Assembly (NCBI RefSeq): GCF_022815725.1
Contig: NZ_JALGRF010000005.1
Location: 187,623-251,622 of the forward strand
Reading direction: 5' to 3'
From: Streptomyces sp. APSN-46.1
GTDB lineage: Bacteria > Actinomycetota > Actinomycetes > Streptomycetales > Streptomycetaceae
Length of the DNA: 64,000 bases
The notes beneath the pieces are model-generated. The model did no database searches. It saw only the letters and a program-made list of their open reading frames with translations, and was not told the origin of the DNA. A program made the translations under genes and the position numbers. Below are positions 33,284 to 42,455 of the stretch, one piece after another. Positions within the stretch are counted from its first letter, which is position 1; the number at the start of each line of letters is the position of its first letter.

Positions 33284-33727
33284 ATGGGCATGACCGGCCC
33301 CCGAATGGCTCTCGCCGCACTGTCCGCCCTGGCGGCCGCGGCGGTATTCACCGCACCGGCGACCGCCACCGCTTTCGAAAATGGCATTTCCGTACAGCCG
33401 TACGCCCATATCGGCGACGACGGCACGGTCACCCTTTCCGGCACCTACGTGTGCAACGACCCGTCACCCGTCGGGGCGGTTCAGCTCTCGACGGCCGTCA
33501 CCCAGGACGGCACCCGCCTGGGGACCGGCAACGGTGACGTGAAGTGCGACGGCGAGGAGCACGCGTGGGAGACCACCGCCTCGCTGCGGTTCACCAAGGG
33601 CATCCACGCCGGCCAGGCGCTGGGCGAGGCCCGGCTGCAGGTGGTCCACCTCCAGGGCCTGATGCCGAAGTCCGTCGACACCGTCGCCGAGGACCGTCAC
33701 GAGATCGAGCTGATCGACCACCGCTGA
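33284..33727 (+). CDS. Secreted DUF6299-like protein
   Basis: 147-residue secreted protein. The signal peptide (about 1-30) ends near PATATA. The mature domain has VSGTYVCND-type motif (TLSGTYVCNDPSPVGAVQLS) and a second Cys in DVKCDGEEHAWE, so one disulfide is likely. Such small Ig-like proteins are common in Streptomyces secretomes and of unknown role. GGAGGA precedes ATG 33284 by three bases and ATG 33290 by nine, so the second may be used. Confidence 0.75.
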   Translation: MGMTGPRMALAALSALAAAAVFTAPATATAFENGISVQPYAHIGDDGTVTLSGTYVCNDPSPVGAVQLSTAVTQDGTRLGTGNGDVKCDGEEHAWETTASLRFTKGIHAGQALGEARLQVVHLQGLMPKSVDTVAEDRHEIELIDHR

Positions 33728-33766
33728 GCCGGGGCGGCCGGGGCGCGGCCCGCCCGGTAGCCGCCG

Positions 33767-33952
33767 CTACCGGCAGGCGGGCGCCACACCGGTCATCGAC
33801 ATGAACGCGACCGTCTGGCACCCGGGATCCGCGTGCGGGCGGCCCGTCGTCCAGTCCACGACCGTCGGCACCCCGGCAGCCAGCAGGAGCAGCGCCAGGA
33901 TCCCGGTGACGGTGCCCCTGCTCAGCCGGCGCACAGCACGATCCGTTCCCAA
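33767..33952 (-). CDS. Possible small secreted or membrane peptide
   Basis: 61-codon frame with basic N-terminus, hydrophobic segment TVTGILALLLLAAGVPTVV and two Cys in the 25-residue tail (GCQTVAF, APACR). The composition looks like a small exported peptide, but no ribosome site is clear and it lies in the gap after the phosphatase gene. Could be chance. Confidence 0.35.
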   Translation of the reverse strand: MGTDRAVRRLSRGTVTGILALLLLAAGVPTVVDWTTGRPHADPGCQTVAFMSMTGVAPACR

Positions 33953-34019
33953 ACCGTCCGTTTCATGGCCGCATCATCACTCCCGTCCGGCCGGCGCACA
34001 ACTCGACGTGACCGGCCGG

Positions 34020-36119
34020 TCACCCGAAGCCGGGACCGCTGCCCGCGGCGTCGAACTCGCACCACACCGCCTTGCCGTCGCCCCGGGACTCCACACCCCA
34101 GTGCGTGGCCAGCGCGTCCACGAGCAGCAGCCCGCGCCCCGTGGTGGCCGACTCCCCCGGGGTGCGCCGGCGCGGCCACACACTGGAGCGGTCCTTCACC
34201 CACAGCCGGATGCGCCGCACCGGTTCCGGCAGCACCTCCATGGTCAGCACCGCCCCGCCGTCCGTGTGCAGCAGGGCGTTGACCAGCAGTTCCCCGGCCG
34301 CCAGCTCCACATCGTCGGCGAGGTCCGGCATGCCCCAGTCGCGCAGGGCCTGCCGCAGGGCGTACCGGGCCTCCGACAGCCCCTCCGGATCCGCCTGGTG
34401 GATGTACTGGTGGATCCGGGGCGCCCGGTGGGTCCCCGGGTCGGGGGCCCGGCGCAGCACCAGCAGCGCCACGTCGTCGCCGGAGCCCCAGCGCTCCCAG
34501 AGCCGGTCCGAGAGGTGGTCGGCGAGCGCGCCGGCGTCCTGGGGGCCGCTCCTGACGGCGTGGGCGAGCGCCTCCATGCCCTGGGTGATGGCGGTCCCGG
34601 GCTCCTCCACGAGGCCGTCGGTGCACAGCACCAGCGTCTCGCCGGGGACCAGGTCGAGCCGGGTCTCGGGGAACTCCTCCTGCTCGAACACCGAGGCCAG
34701 CCCCAGCGGCAGCCCGCCGCGCACGTTGGGCCAGCCGGTACGTCCGTCCGTGTGCCGGATGAGCGGGCCCATGTGGCCCGCGCGGACCGCCCGGACTCCT
34801 CCGCTCTCCAGGTCCACCTGCGCGTACATGCAGGTGGCGAACCGCTCGGTGTCCAGCTCGGCGAGGAACCGCGAGGCCCGGGCGAGCACGGTGGACGGCG
34901 GATGCCCCTCCCCCGCGTACGCCCGCAGCGCGATCCGGAGCTGGCCCATGATGGCCGCCGCGTGCGTGTCATGGCCCTGTACGTCGCCCACCACGATGCC
35001 GACCCGGTCGCGGGGCAGCGCGATCACGTCGTACCAGTCCCCGCCGACCTCCCGCCCGCTCCACGCCGAGTGGTAGCGGACCGCGATCTCCCCGCCCGTG
35101 ATCTCGGGGATCCGGCGCGGCAGCATCGCCGCCTGGAGGCCCGTCGCGAACTCCCGCTCCTGGTCGAAGAGGAGTGCCCGCTGGAGCGACTGGGCGACGA
35201 TGCCCGCCAGGCCCAGGAGCAGGTTCTGCTCCTCCGGGCTGAACTCGCTGCGCCGCCGGTAGAACAGCACCAGCCCGCCGATGGCCTTGGCCTGCGCGAT
35301 CAGCGGCAGATAGGCGGCCGCGTCGAACCGGATCCGGCCCAGGTAGTCCGCGAGCAGCGGGAACTCGATGGCCAGCTCGGTGAGGGAGGGGGCGAAGCGC
35401 GCCTTCCGGGTGACCACCGCTTGCGACAGCGGCAGCGAGCCGTCCAGCCGGGTGAACTGGCGCTCGCTGAGGATCTCCAGCGATTCCCCGCTCAGAGCGA
35501 TGATCTTGATGGCGCCGCTCTCGACGAGCCCCAGGGCCAGCCCGTCCACGCCGAGCCGCTCCAGCGCGCCCGTGCCGGTCAGCACGGCCGTGACGTCGTC
35601 CACGGTCACCGCGCGCGACAGGGCCTCCGTGGTGCGCTGCACGATCGTGGCCTGCTGGGCCCGGGCCGACTCCAGCTTGCGCAGCACCGCGGCGTGCGCC
35701 AGCTCCGCCGTCGCGTCCCGGACGATCCCCACGACCCGCCGGGACCGCCCGTCGGGACCCCTCAGCACCCGGCCCTGCGTGTGCGTCCACTGGTCGCGGC
35801 CGTCGCGCCGCCGCACCGTGAAGTAAGAGCCGTACGTCTCCCCGCCGCCGTCCAGGACCGCCTGCACGGTGTCGGCGAGCCGCCGGCGGTCGCCGTCGGG
35901 GATCCGCGCGCCCAGGCCCTCCGGGGTGTCGTCGAACTCCTCCGGGTCCAGGTCGAACACGGCCATGCCGGCCTCGTCGAGCACCAGGATCCCGGCGTCC
36001 AGGTCCCACTCGAAGCTGCCCATGCCGTTCAGCGCGAGCCGCTCCCCGGGCCCGGTCACGGGGCCCTGCCGCCCCTGATCGGGTCTGTCGTGCTCCGCCG
36101 CTGCCACGAGACACACCAC
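34020..36119 (-). CDS. PAS-GAF-SpoIIE phosphatase-HATPase signalling protein
   Basis: 699-residue cytoplasmic regulator. PAS domain (about 30-130, FEWDLDAGILVLDEAG), GAF domain (about 150-310), PP2C/SpoIIE Ser/Thr phosphatase (about 330-545, with GGDWYDVIALPRDRVGIVVGDVQGHD, including metal-binding aspartates, and GDDVALLVLR), then an RsbW/SpoIIAB-like HATPase domain (about 575-690, VELAAGELLVNALLH). Such fusions control anti-anti-sigma factors, so it probably tunes a SigB/SigF-like stress or sporulation sigma pathway. GTG 36119 directly follows the stop of a small gene, so the two are likely coupled. Confidence 0.9.
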   Translation of the reverse strand: MVCLVAAAEHDRPDQGRQGPVTGPGERLALNGMGSFEWDLDAGILVLDEAGMAVFDLDPEEFDDTPEGLGARIPDGDRRRLADTVQAVLDGGGETYGSYFTVRRRDGRDQWTHTQGRVLRGPDGRSRRVVGIVRDATAELAHAAVLRKLESARAQQATIVQRTTEALSRAVTVDDVTAVLTGTGALERLGVDGLALGLVESGAIKIIALSGESLEILSERQFTRLDGSLPLSQAVVTRKARFAPSLTELAIEFPLLADYLGRIRFDAAAYLPLIAQAKAIGGLVLFYRRRSEFSPEEQNLLLGLAGIVAQSLQRALLFDQEREFATGLQAAMLPRRIPEITGGEIAVRYHSAWSGREVGGDWYDVIALPRDRVGIVVGDVQGHDTHAAAIMGQLRIALRAYAGEGHPPSTVLARASRFLAELDTERFATCMYAQVDLESGGVRAVRAGHMGPLIRHTDGRTGWPNVRGGLPLGLASVFEQEEFPETRLDLVPGETLVLCTDGLVEEPGTAITQGMEALAHAVRSGPQDAGALADHLSDRLWERWGSGDDVALLVLRRAPDPGTHRAPRIHQYIHQADPEGLSEARYALRQALRDWGMPDLADDVELAAGELLVNALLHTDGGAVLTMEVLPEPVRRIRLWVKDRSSVWPRRRTPGESATTGRGLLLVDALATHWGVESRGDGKAVWCEFDAAGSGPGFG

Positions 36120-36365
36120 CTAACGGCCGGGCCAGCACGGCTGGGAGATCAGCCGCTCCCACTCCTCGTCAGGATGCCCCGGAAGGGTGCGTCCGGCCTC
36201 CCGCCAGCGCTTGACGAGGGAGAGATAGATCGTGGACTGGTCCCCGGGCGGGAACGCCGCGGCCGGGGGCGGCGGGTACCCGGCGGACCTGGCCCGGGCG
36301 GGCTGTTCCGCACGGCTGGCGGGAATGCGTACCCAGCCCCGGCCCTGTGCTCGCTCCGCACCCAT
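36120..36365 (-). CDS. Small conserved-looking protein upstream of the phosphatase
   Basis: 81-residue protein. The first half is basic and Pro-rich; the second half is an ordered amphipathic stretch STIYLSLVKRWREAGRTLPG followed by DEEWERLISQPCW. The stop is immediately followed by the phosphatase GTG. It has no signal peptide. It may be a partner or substrate-like peptide of the phosphatase, but I do not recognise the family. Confidence 0.55.
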   Translation of the reverse strand: MGAERAQGRGWVRIPASRAEQPARARSAGYPPPPAAAFPPGDQSTIYLSLVKRWREAGRTLPGHPDEEWERLISQPCWPGR

Positions 36366-36403
36366 CAGGGACCCCTCTCACCGCGGAATCACCGCGGAAA
36401 CCT

Positions 36404-37687
36404 CTACCGCAGATACGTCTCCGGATATCCCGCCGGGGCCCGGTCGGGCCGGGCGCCACCGCTGGAACCCGGCAGCGGACCCCGGGCGCGCAGGCGCCCC
36501 AGGACTCCCTTTACCAGTCTCCCCGCCGTGAAGCCCGCGCCGTGCACGAATCGCATGGAAGGGCCGAATGAGGGAGCCGTCAGCAGCCCCGCGAAGAACA
36601 GCCCGGGCCACGAGGACTCGAATCCCGGCCCCAGCTCCGGCGTCCCGGTGCCGCCCACGGTCTCCAGCGCGGCCCGCAGCCCGGCGTCGAGGAACGTCAG
36701 CCTCCGCAGGTCGGGGCTGAACCCGGTCGCGGCGATCACATGTGCCGTGTCCAGTACGACGGACTCCCCGGCCGCCGTGGTCAGCCCGAGCCGGGTCCGC
36801 CCGCCCACCGCCACCGCCCGGTGCAGCCGGTGTCCCAGCAGCACCGGCACCCGCCGCTCGAACCGGTCCCGCAGCCACCAGGCCCCGGCGGGGCCCAAGG
36901 CGGTCGCCGCGATCCGCTCGCGGGTGGGCGCGGGCAGCCGGCGTACGGCCCAGGGCAGCTCGGACCAGACCCAGCTGCGCCAGCCGGTGCCGAGTCCGCT
37001 GTGCGGGTCGCGCAGGGCGCGCGGCAGCGGCCGCTCCAGCGGCTGCGGGACGGTGTTCCAGTGCAGCCGGCTGCGGCGGGCGACCAGGCAGGGCCGGGCG
37101 CCGCTCTCCGCGAGCAGCGCGGCGGTCTCCAGGGCGGCCTGCCCGGCCCCGAGGACGGCGACCTCGCGGCCGGCGAACCGGGACAGGTCGCGGTGGCCGC
37201 TGCTGTGGGAGTAGTGGGAGGGCGGGAGGTCCCGGAGCGCCTCGGGGTGGTGGACGAAGGGCATCACCCCGACCGCGAGGACCACCGTACGGGTGAGGAG
37301 CGGCGGGCCCTCCGCGGTGCGGACGCGGAATCCGTCCCCCTGCGGGGTGACTTCGGTGACGGTGACCTCCTCCACCTCCGGCGCGGCGTGCCGGGCGAAC
37401 CAGAGCCCGTACGCGCTGAACGTGCCGATCGGCAGCGGAGTGCCGTGTTCCGCGACGATCCCCCGCGTGGCGCAGTAGGAGGCGAGGGTGAAGCGGCCGT
37501 CGGGGGAGGACAGATTGGACGACCAGGGCTCGGACTTGAGGTACATGCCCTCGGGCATGTGATCCCGCCAGGAGGCCATGGGCCGCCCGAGCAGCCGCAC
37601 GTCGAGCCCGGCGGCCGCCGCGTGGGCGGCGATCGACAGACCGTACGGGCCCGCGCCGACCACCACGAGATCATCCATCCGCGTCAC
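36404..37687 (-). CDS. FAD/NAD(P)-binding oxidoreductase (flavin monooxygenase-like)
   Basis: 427-residue enzyme with two dinucleotide folds: VVVGAGPYGLSIAAHAA (about 7-23, FAD) and VAVLGAGQAALETAALL (about 175-191, NAD(P)H). The HVIAATGFSPDLRRL motif near 330 matches the family ATG box. This resembles N-hydroxylating and Baeyer-Villiger-type flavoproteins, but the exact reaction is open. GGAGG lies seven bases before GTG 37687. A seven-codon frame (37710-37687) overlaps the start. The ATP-grasp gene lies 137 bases upstream on the same strand, suggesting a joint pathway. Confidence 0.85.
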   Translation of the reverse strand: MTRMDDLVVVGAGPYGLSIAAHAAAAGLDVRLLGRPMASWRDHMPEGMYLKSEPWSSNLSSPDGRFTLASYCATRGIVAEHGTPLPIGTFSAYGLWFARHAAPEVEEVTVTEVTPQGDGFRVRTAEGPPLLTRTVVLAVGVMPFVHHPEALRDLPPSHYSHSSGHRDLSRFAGREVAVLGAGQAALETAALLAESGARPCLVARRSRLHWNTVPQPLERPLPRALRDPHSGLGTGWRSWVWSELPWAVRRLPAPTRERIAATALGPAGAWWLRDRFERRVPVLLGHRLHRAVAVGGRTRLGLTTAAGESVVLDTAHVIAATGFSPDLRRLTFLDAGLRAALETVGGTGTPELGPGFESSWPGLFFAGLLTAPSFGPSMRFVHGAGFTAGRLVKGVLGRLRARGPLPGSSGGARPDRAPAGYPETYLR

Positions 37688-37824
37688 CGCTGTACCTCCG
37701 TTTCCATGGGTATTGCGCCGCCGGGATCCCTTCCCACTCGCGGGGCTCCGTCCCGGCCCCGCGCCTCGATCTCCCCCTACCGCCGCGCGGGGCCGGGGTC
37801 CCGGCCGGTCACCGGGTCACCGGG

Positions 37825-39663
37825 TCACCGGGTCACCAGCTCGTCCGGCGCGGCCGCCGCAGGCGGCGCGGGCGGCGGGGCGGTCGGCGGCGACGCGGGC
37901 GGCGTGGCGGGCGGGGTCGGCTCACTGGCGCGCTGGCGGGGGGCGCGGCCCACGGCCCGCGCCGTGCGCCGGCCGTGCGCCGGGACACCCCGCAGGGCGC
38001 GCGCGCCCTTCCCCGCGCCCCGGCCCAGGAAGGCCGCGAGCATCGCCAGGAACGGCAGCGGGTCGTCGGTGGCGAACCAGGCGGCCTCCACCCGGCCCCG
38101 CTCCCCCCGCGGCACCACCCGCACGGGTCCGGGCCGCGCACCCGGACCGGCAGCCGGGCGTGCCCAGGCCGGGCCGGGGCCCGGCACCGCCCCGGGACGC
38201 CGCCCCTCCGGCACTCCGCTCCCCGGCGGTGTACCGGCCCGGCCTGAGGCCGGCGGTGTACCAGCCGGGCCGGAGGCCGACGCCGAGATGGGGCGCCGCC
38301 CCTCCGGCACGCCCGGCACGGCCTGGCCCGGGCCCTGGCGCTGGCCCGGGCCGTGGCCGTGGCCGTGGCCGTGGCCGTGGCCCGGGCCGTGGCCTTGGCC
38401 TTGGCCTTGGCCCTGGTCCAGGCCCTGGCGTTGGCCTTGGCTCTGACCCTGGTCCAGGCCCTGGCGTTGGCCTGGGCCTTGGCTCTGGCCGTGGCCTTGG
38501 CTCTGGCCCTGGCCCTCCCGGCGGACGCCCGGTACGACGGCGGCCGGCGTCGTGCGGCGGAACGGCAGTTGCCGGCCCCGCACCGCCGCCAGCAGCGCGT
38601 AGTTCTCCGCGACGAACACCCGCCCCGGCCCGCCCGACGGCTCCGGGACCCGTTGCCCCGTCAGGTCCAGGTACATCGCCTGTACGACGTCCAGCCCGGC
38701 CGCGTCCGTGAACAGCCGGAACTGCGCGCCGGGGCGCGGGTTGAAGTCCACCAGCCGGAAGCAGCCCCGCTCGTCCCGGCGGAAGTCGAGGTCCAGGATC
38801 CCCTGGTAGCCGAGCCGTTCGGCGATCCGCAGCCCCGCCTCCTCCACCACCGGATCCGGCAGCCACCGCCCCACCGCCGTCAGCCCCGTCCGCACCGGCC
38901 AGGACAGTTCCTTGCGCCCCGACCCGGCCAGCAGCGGGCGCCCGCCCCGCGCGAAGGCACCGTGGAAGAACCAGTCGGTGTCCGGCCCCGCCGGCAGGAA
39001 CCGCTGGAGCAGCAGCCGGCTCCCGGCCTCGGCGGAGCGCTCGTACAGCCGCCGCGCCTCGGCCGCGCTGTGGACGAGGGTGGTGCTGCGCAGGCCGGTA
39101 CCCGCCGGCAGCATCCACGGCCGACTCCACTTGGCGACCGCCGGCAGCCCCAGCCGCCACGCGGCCTCGGCCGCCTCGGCCCCGCTCGCCGGAATCACCG
39201 TCTCCGGGTGCGGGATGCCCCACCGCGCGCACAGCCGCGACAGCTCCGCCTTGTCCGCCACCCGCGCGGGCAGCCCGTCGGGCTGATGGGGAATCCGGAA
39301 CCGCTCCCCCAGCATCGGCGAGATCCGGGCGACGATGATCGCGCTCAGGTCGTCCATCGCGACGAGGACGGCCGGCCGGCCGATCCGCTCCGAGACGCCG
39401 ACCAGGCACTCCAGCAGCGCCTCCGGTGCCTCGGGATCCAACCCGCCCAGGCCTCGGTCGGGCCCCGGGTGTACGGCGCGCAGATACCGCGAACGCCCCA
39501 TGGGACCTCCCCCGGCCTCGACGACGGCATGGACCTCCACGCCCTTGCGCCCAAGGGATCTGACGGCGCCGAGGGTCCCGTGGTGGAACGGATTCCGGTC
39601 GAGTCTGAGCAGAACAGCGGGCACAAGGTTGCCGAACGCGTGCATGGGAACGGTGTCTTTCAC
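37825..39663 (-). CDS. ATP-grasp carboxylate-amine ligase-like protein with repeat insert
   Basis: 612-residue protein. Residues about 1-370 are an ATP-grasp enzyme: LGLPAVAKWSRPW, LLLQRFLPAGPDTDW and the Mg-binding end LDLDFRRDERGCFRLVDFNPRPG. Residues about 383-445 are a Gln/Gly/His-rich run encoded by GGCCNN-type hexamer repeats. A Pro/Gly region and a Pro/Ala tail follow. A split C-terminal segment (VEAAWFATDDPLPFLAMLAAFL) is conserved-looking. It probably forms an amide or peptide-like bond on a surface-polymer precursor. It starts at GTG 39663 or ATG 39645. Divergent from the GH26-like gene. Confidence 0.8.
   Translation of the reverse strand: MKDTVPMHAFGNLVPAVLLRLDRNPFHHGTLGAVRSLGRKGVEVHAVVEAGGGPMGRSRYLRAVHPGPDRGLGGLDPEAPEALLECLVGVSERIGRPAVLVAMDDLSAIIVARISPMLGERFRIPHQPDGLPARVADKAELSRLCARWGIPHPETVIPASGAEAAEAAWRLGLPAVAKWSRPWMLPAGTGLRSTTLVHSAAEARRLYERSAEAGSRLLLQRFLPAGPDTDWFFHGAFARGGRPLLAGSGRKELSWPVRTGLTAVGRWLPDPVVEEAGLRIAERLGYQGILDLDFRRDERGCFRLVDFNPRPGAQFRLFTDAAGLDVVQAMYLDLTGQRVPEPSGGPGRVFVAENYALLAAVRGRQLPFRRTTPAAVVPGVRREGQGQSQGHGQSQGPGQRQGLDQGQSQGQRQGLDQGQGQGQGHGPGHGHGHGHGHGPGQRQGPGQAVPGVPEGRRPISASASGPAGTPPASGRAGTPPGSGVPEGRRPGAVPGPGPAWARPAAGPGARPGPVRVVPRGERGRVEAAWFATDDPLPFLAMLAAFLGRGAGKGARALRGVPAHGRRTARAVGRAPRQRASEPTPPATPPASPPTAPPPAPPAAAAPDELVTR
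38331..38520. repeat. Hexanucleotide-type minisatellite inside the ATP-grasp gene
   Basis: On the plus strand GGCCGT, GGCCTT, GGCCCT and related six-base units repeat for about 190 bases. Translation gives GQ/GH/SQ dipeptide runs. The units keep the frame, so copy number can vary without breaking the gene. Confidence 0.85.
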
Positions 39664-39696
39664 CTAGTCGGACCAAGCGGGGAGGATGCGCAGCTG

Positions 39697-39734
39697 CGAA
39701 TGGCCTACGCGGCAGTCACCGAACAGGCCATTCG
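39697..39734. promoter_or_regulatory. Inverted repeat between ATP-grasp and GH26-like genes
   Basis: CGAATGGCCT (39697-39706) and AGGCCATTCG (39725-39734) are perfect 10-base arms with an 18-base spacer, in the 132-base gap between divergent genes. Candidate shared operator. Confidence 0.45.
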
Positions 39735-39795
39735 TCAGATCTGATGCCTAACGTCTTTGACAAGCACACCGATTCAGGAAAGCTCGGGAGACACC

Positions 39796-41301
39796 ATGCC
39801 CAGACCACGTCGCCGACTGACGAGCACCTGCATCGGTACGGTCACGGCCGGACTGCTGGCCACCGGAGCCGCGCTGGCGGCGCCCGAGGAGGGCGAGGCC
39901 CAGGGCGGTCAGGGCAGCGACATCGCCATGGGCGCGTACCTCGACTACGGGCCGCCCGGGGTCGCACGGATCCCGTACCTGTCGCGCTGGCTGGGCGGCA
40001 AGGAGATCCGGGTCGGGCACACCTATCTGCCCGGCGACCGCTGGGCCGGCATCGAGGGCAACGTCAGCTTCCTGGAGGACTGGGCAGAGTGGCGGCAGGC
40101 CGATGACGACCGGATGTTCGTCCTCAACGTGCCCATGCAGGAGCACAACGAGGGCCGGGTTTCCGACTACCGGGTGGCACGGCTGATCAGGGCGGGCGCG
40201 GAGGGCGAGCACGACGAGCACTTCCGGAAGCTGGCCGAGCGGCTCGTGGATCTCGGCGTCCCGGACACGGTGATCGTGCTGGGCTGGGAGATGAACGGCA
40301 TCACCTACACGCACCGCTGCGGGCCGGACCCGGAGAACTGGAAGGCGTACTGGAAGCGCATCGTCCGCGCGATGCGCTCCGTGCCCGGGCAGGAGTTCAA
40401 GTTCGACTGGGCCCCCAACCGGGGGAAGGACGCGATCGGCTGGACCGAGTGCTACCCGGGTGACGACGTGGTCGACATCGTCGGCATGGACTCGTACGAC
40501 CAGGGTCCGGGCCGGGACTTCGACGAGTACGTGTCCCAGCCGTACGGGCTCCAGCAGCATGTGGACTTCGCGAAAGCGCACGGCAAAGCGATCTCGTACC
40601 CGGAGTGGGGGCTGTTCCGGCGAGGGGACAACCCGGAGTACGTGCGGCGCATGCTGAAGTGGATCGAGCAGAACAAGCCGCTCTACCACACCATCACCGA
40701 CTACTGCCCGCACGGCGTGTGGCAGTGCAAGCAGAACCCGCGGTCCTCGAAGGTGTTCCGCGACGCCCTGTCCCCGGACGGGCCCGGCCCGGTGATCCCG
40801 ACGCCCGTGGTACCCACGCCGGTCGTCCCGACGCCGATGGTGCCCACGCCGGTGATCCCCACGCCGGTCATCCCCACACCCGTGGTGCCGGTCCCGCAGA
40901 TCCCGACTCCCGAGATCCCGAGCCCCGTGTGGCCCCTGCCCTCGCCCGAGATCCCGGCACCGGCCAGCCCCGGCCCGGTCAAACCCGGTCCGGTGCTCCC
41001 GAGTCCGGTGTGGCCCGAACCACCCGTACCCGTGCCGGTGCCCTCGCCGGCGCGCCCGTCCCCGCAGGTTCCGGCCCCCGTGCCCGTCCCGGCGCCGTCG
41101 CCCGTGGCGCCGAGCCCCCGCCCCAGCCCCGTCGTACCCAAGCCGGAGCCCGCGCCGACCACACCGCCGCCCCCGCCCGCCAACAGCAGCCAGTGGTGCC
41201 TGCCGCTGAACTTCGGCGACTGGCTCTCCCATCTGCTCGGCAAGCAGTCGGTCTGCCTGAAGTTCGACTGGGGCAAGGACTCCGGCTCCTGGCCGTTCTA
41301 G
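39796..41301 (+). CDS. Secreted GH26-like glycoside hydrolase with Pro-rich stalk
   Basis: 501-residue secreted protein: signal peptide (about 1-30), a GH26-type TIM barrel (about 45-320) with acid/base Glu165 in GWEMNG and nucleophile candidate Glu270 in YPEWGLF, then a stalk of P-T-P-V/I repeats (about 335-460) and a small C-terminal domain with two Cys (WCLPLNFGDWL, VCLKFDW). GH26 enzymes cut beta-mannans or mixed beta-glucans. Next to an exopolysaccharide operon, it may trim that polymer. GGGAG lies five bases before ATG 39796. Confidence 0.85.
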   Translation: MPRPRRRLTSTCIGTVTAGLLATGAALAAPEEGEAQGGQGSDIAMGAYLDYGPPGVARIPYLSRWLGGKEIRVGHTYLPGDRWAGIEGNVSFLEDWAEWRQADDDRMFVLNVPMQEHNEGRVSDYRVARLIRAGAEGEHDEHFRKLAERLVDLGVPDTVIVLGWEMNGITYTHRCGPDPENWKAYWKRIVRAMRSVPGQEFKFDWAPNRGKDAIGWTECYPGDDVVDIVGMDSYDQGPGRDFDEYVSQPYGLQQHVDFAKAHGKAISYPEWGLFRRGDNPEYVRRMLKWIEQNKPLYHTITDYCPHGVWQCKQNPRSSKVFRDALSPDGPGPVIPTPVVPTPVVPTPMVPTPVIPTPVIPTPVVPVPQIPTPEIPSPVWPLPSPEIPAPASPGPVKPGPVLPSPVWPEPPVPVPVPSPARPSPQVPAPVPVPAPSPVAPSPRPSPVVPKPEPAPTTPPPPPANSSQWCLPLNFGDWLSHLLGKQSVCLKFDWGKDSGSWPF

Positions 41302-41312
41302 TGCGCGTCGGG

Positions 41313-42455
41313 TCATCGCACGCGCAGCTCGTTCAGCCGGGCCCGCCAGTCCCGGGCGGCCGGCAGCGTCTCGCGCAGCGCCTCCACCGCCCGCTCGCGC
41401 CCCGTCAGCTGCGACGCGTGCAGCCGCAGCAGGGGCGCGAGCGCGGTCGTGGCCAGCAGGAACCGCTGGTTGACGACCGTCTCGGGCCGCCAGTGGTTCT
41501 TGTACGGCTCGTTGCCGCGCAGGAAACTCACCACCGGGCGGCCCTCCGCGAGGGCCCGGCCGGCCTCGTAGCGCAGCAGCAGCGTGGCCACGTCCACCTT
41601 CCGGGTCCGCAGATCCGGATCCGCCCCGTACAGGTAGCCGCCGCTCAGGGCGGCCGACAGCAGCGTGACGTTGGCCGCCACCACCTTGCCGTCGAGCCGG
41701 AACTCGGTCAGCCGGGCCTCACCCACCCGCACCATCCGCCGGGTGGCCCGGGTCAGATGCTCGGCGAACCGCGGCCTGAGGTGCTCGGGGGTCACCCCGC
41801 GGCCGCGCCACTGCTTCTCGTGCAGTCGCAGCAGCGTCCGTACGGCGCGCGGCACCTCGTGCTCGGTGACCTCGTGCTCCTCGATCCCGGCCGCGTCGGT
41901 CTTGCGCAGCTTGGCCCGGACCCGCTGGGCGCCGGAGGCCGGCATCCGCTTGACCAGCTCGTCGAACGGCAGCGCGGGCAGCTCCATGCAGGTGGAGTCG
42001 GCCAGCTTGCTCCGCACCCCGGGCCACGCCTCGAACACGGCCTCGGCGGCGGCACCCGGGCGCACCTCGCGCAGATCGACCACCGCGCCCCGGGCGGCCC
42101 GGTGCAGTCCCCGCGCCAGGGCCGGGACGACCTGGTCGGCGTACTCGGGGGCGACCAGGACGTCGAAGTAGTCGGTGATTCCGCCGCCGAGCGGCACCAG
42201 CAGCGGCAGCGGCCGGTGTACGAGCATCAGCGCGGCCGCGCCGACCAGCTCGCCGCCGCGCCGCACGAGCACGACGCGGAGCCGGCCGTCGCGCCCGTAG
42301 GAGAGCCACCAGGAGTGCAGCCAGGCGTGGCTCTGGAAGGGGGTTGCGGTGGGGACCTCGCGGACGAGCCGGTTCCACGGCTCCTCCAGCGCGGCGAACT
42401 GCCGGGGATCGCGGCACAGCGTCACCGACAGGGCCCCGGCGGAGCCCGTCGTCAT
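41313..42455 (-). CDS. CelD/BcsL-like GNAT acyltransferase
   Basis: 380-residue protein with the acetyltransf_6 (BioF2-like) double-GNAT fold: FQSHAWLHSWWLSYGRDGRL (about 41-60), a central VRAKLRKTDA region and GYLYGADPDLRTRKV...ATLLLRYEAGRALAEG near 285-315. Members modify cellulose-like and other exopolysaccharides or add residues in peptidoglycan. It is the last gene of the polysaccharide operon; its ATG overlaps the stop of the Wzz-like gene (ATGA). Confidence 0.8.
   Translation of the reverse strand: MTTGSAGALSVTLCRDPRQFAALEEPWNRLVREVPTATPFQSHAWLHSWWLSYGRDGRLRVVLVRRGGELVGAAALMLVHRPLPLLVPLGGGITDYFDVLVAPEYADQVVPALARGLHRAARGAVVDLREVRPGAAAEAVFEAWPGVRSKLADSTCMELPALPFDELVKRMPASGAQRVRAKLRKTDAAGIEEHEVTEHEVPRAVRTLLRLHEKQWRGRGVTPEHLRPRFAEHLTRATRRMVRVGEARLTEFRLDGKVVAANVTLLSAALSGGYLYGADPDLRTRKVDVATLLLRYEAGRALAEGRPVVSFLRGNEPYKNHWRPETVVNQRFLLATTALAPLLRLHASQLTGRERAVEALRETLPAARDWRARLNELRVR

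Noticed and set aside
33801..37214. Plus-strand open frame of over 1,100 codons
   Set aside because: Antisense to the SpoIIE phosphatase and oxidoreductase genes; composition is GC-frame shadow (Arg/Pro/His/Gln-rich) without domains.
37687..37710. Seven-codon leader peptide before the oxidoreductase
   Set aside because: Too short to judge; its ATG has no ribosome site of its own.
38331..38520. CRISPR-like repeat array
   Set aside because: Units are six bases with no spacers and code for a continuous GQ/GH run inside the ATP-grasp gene.
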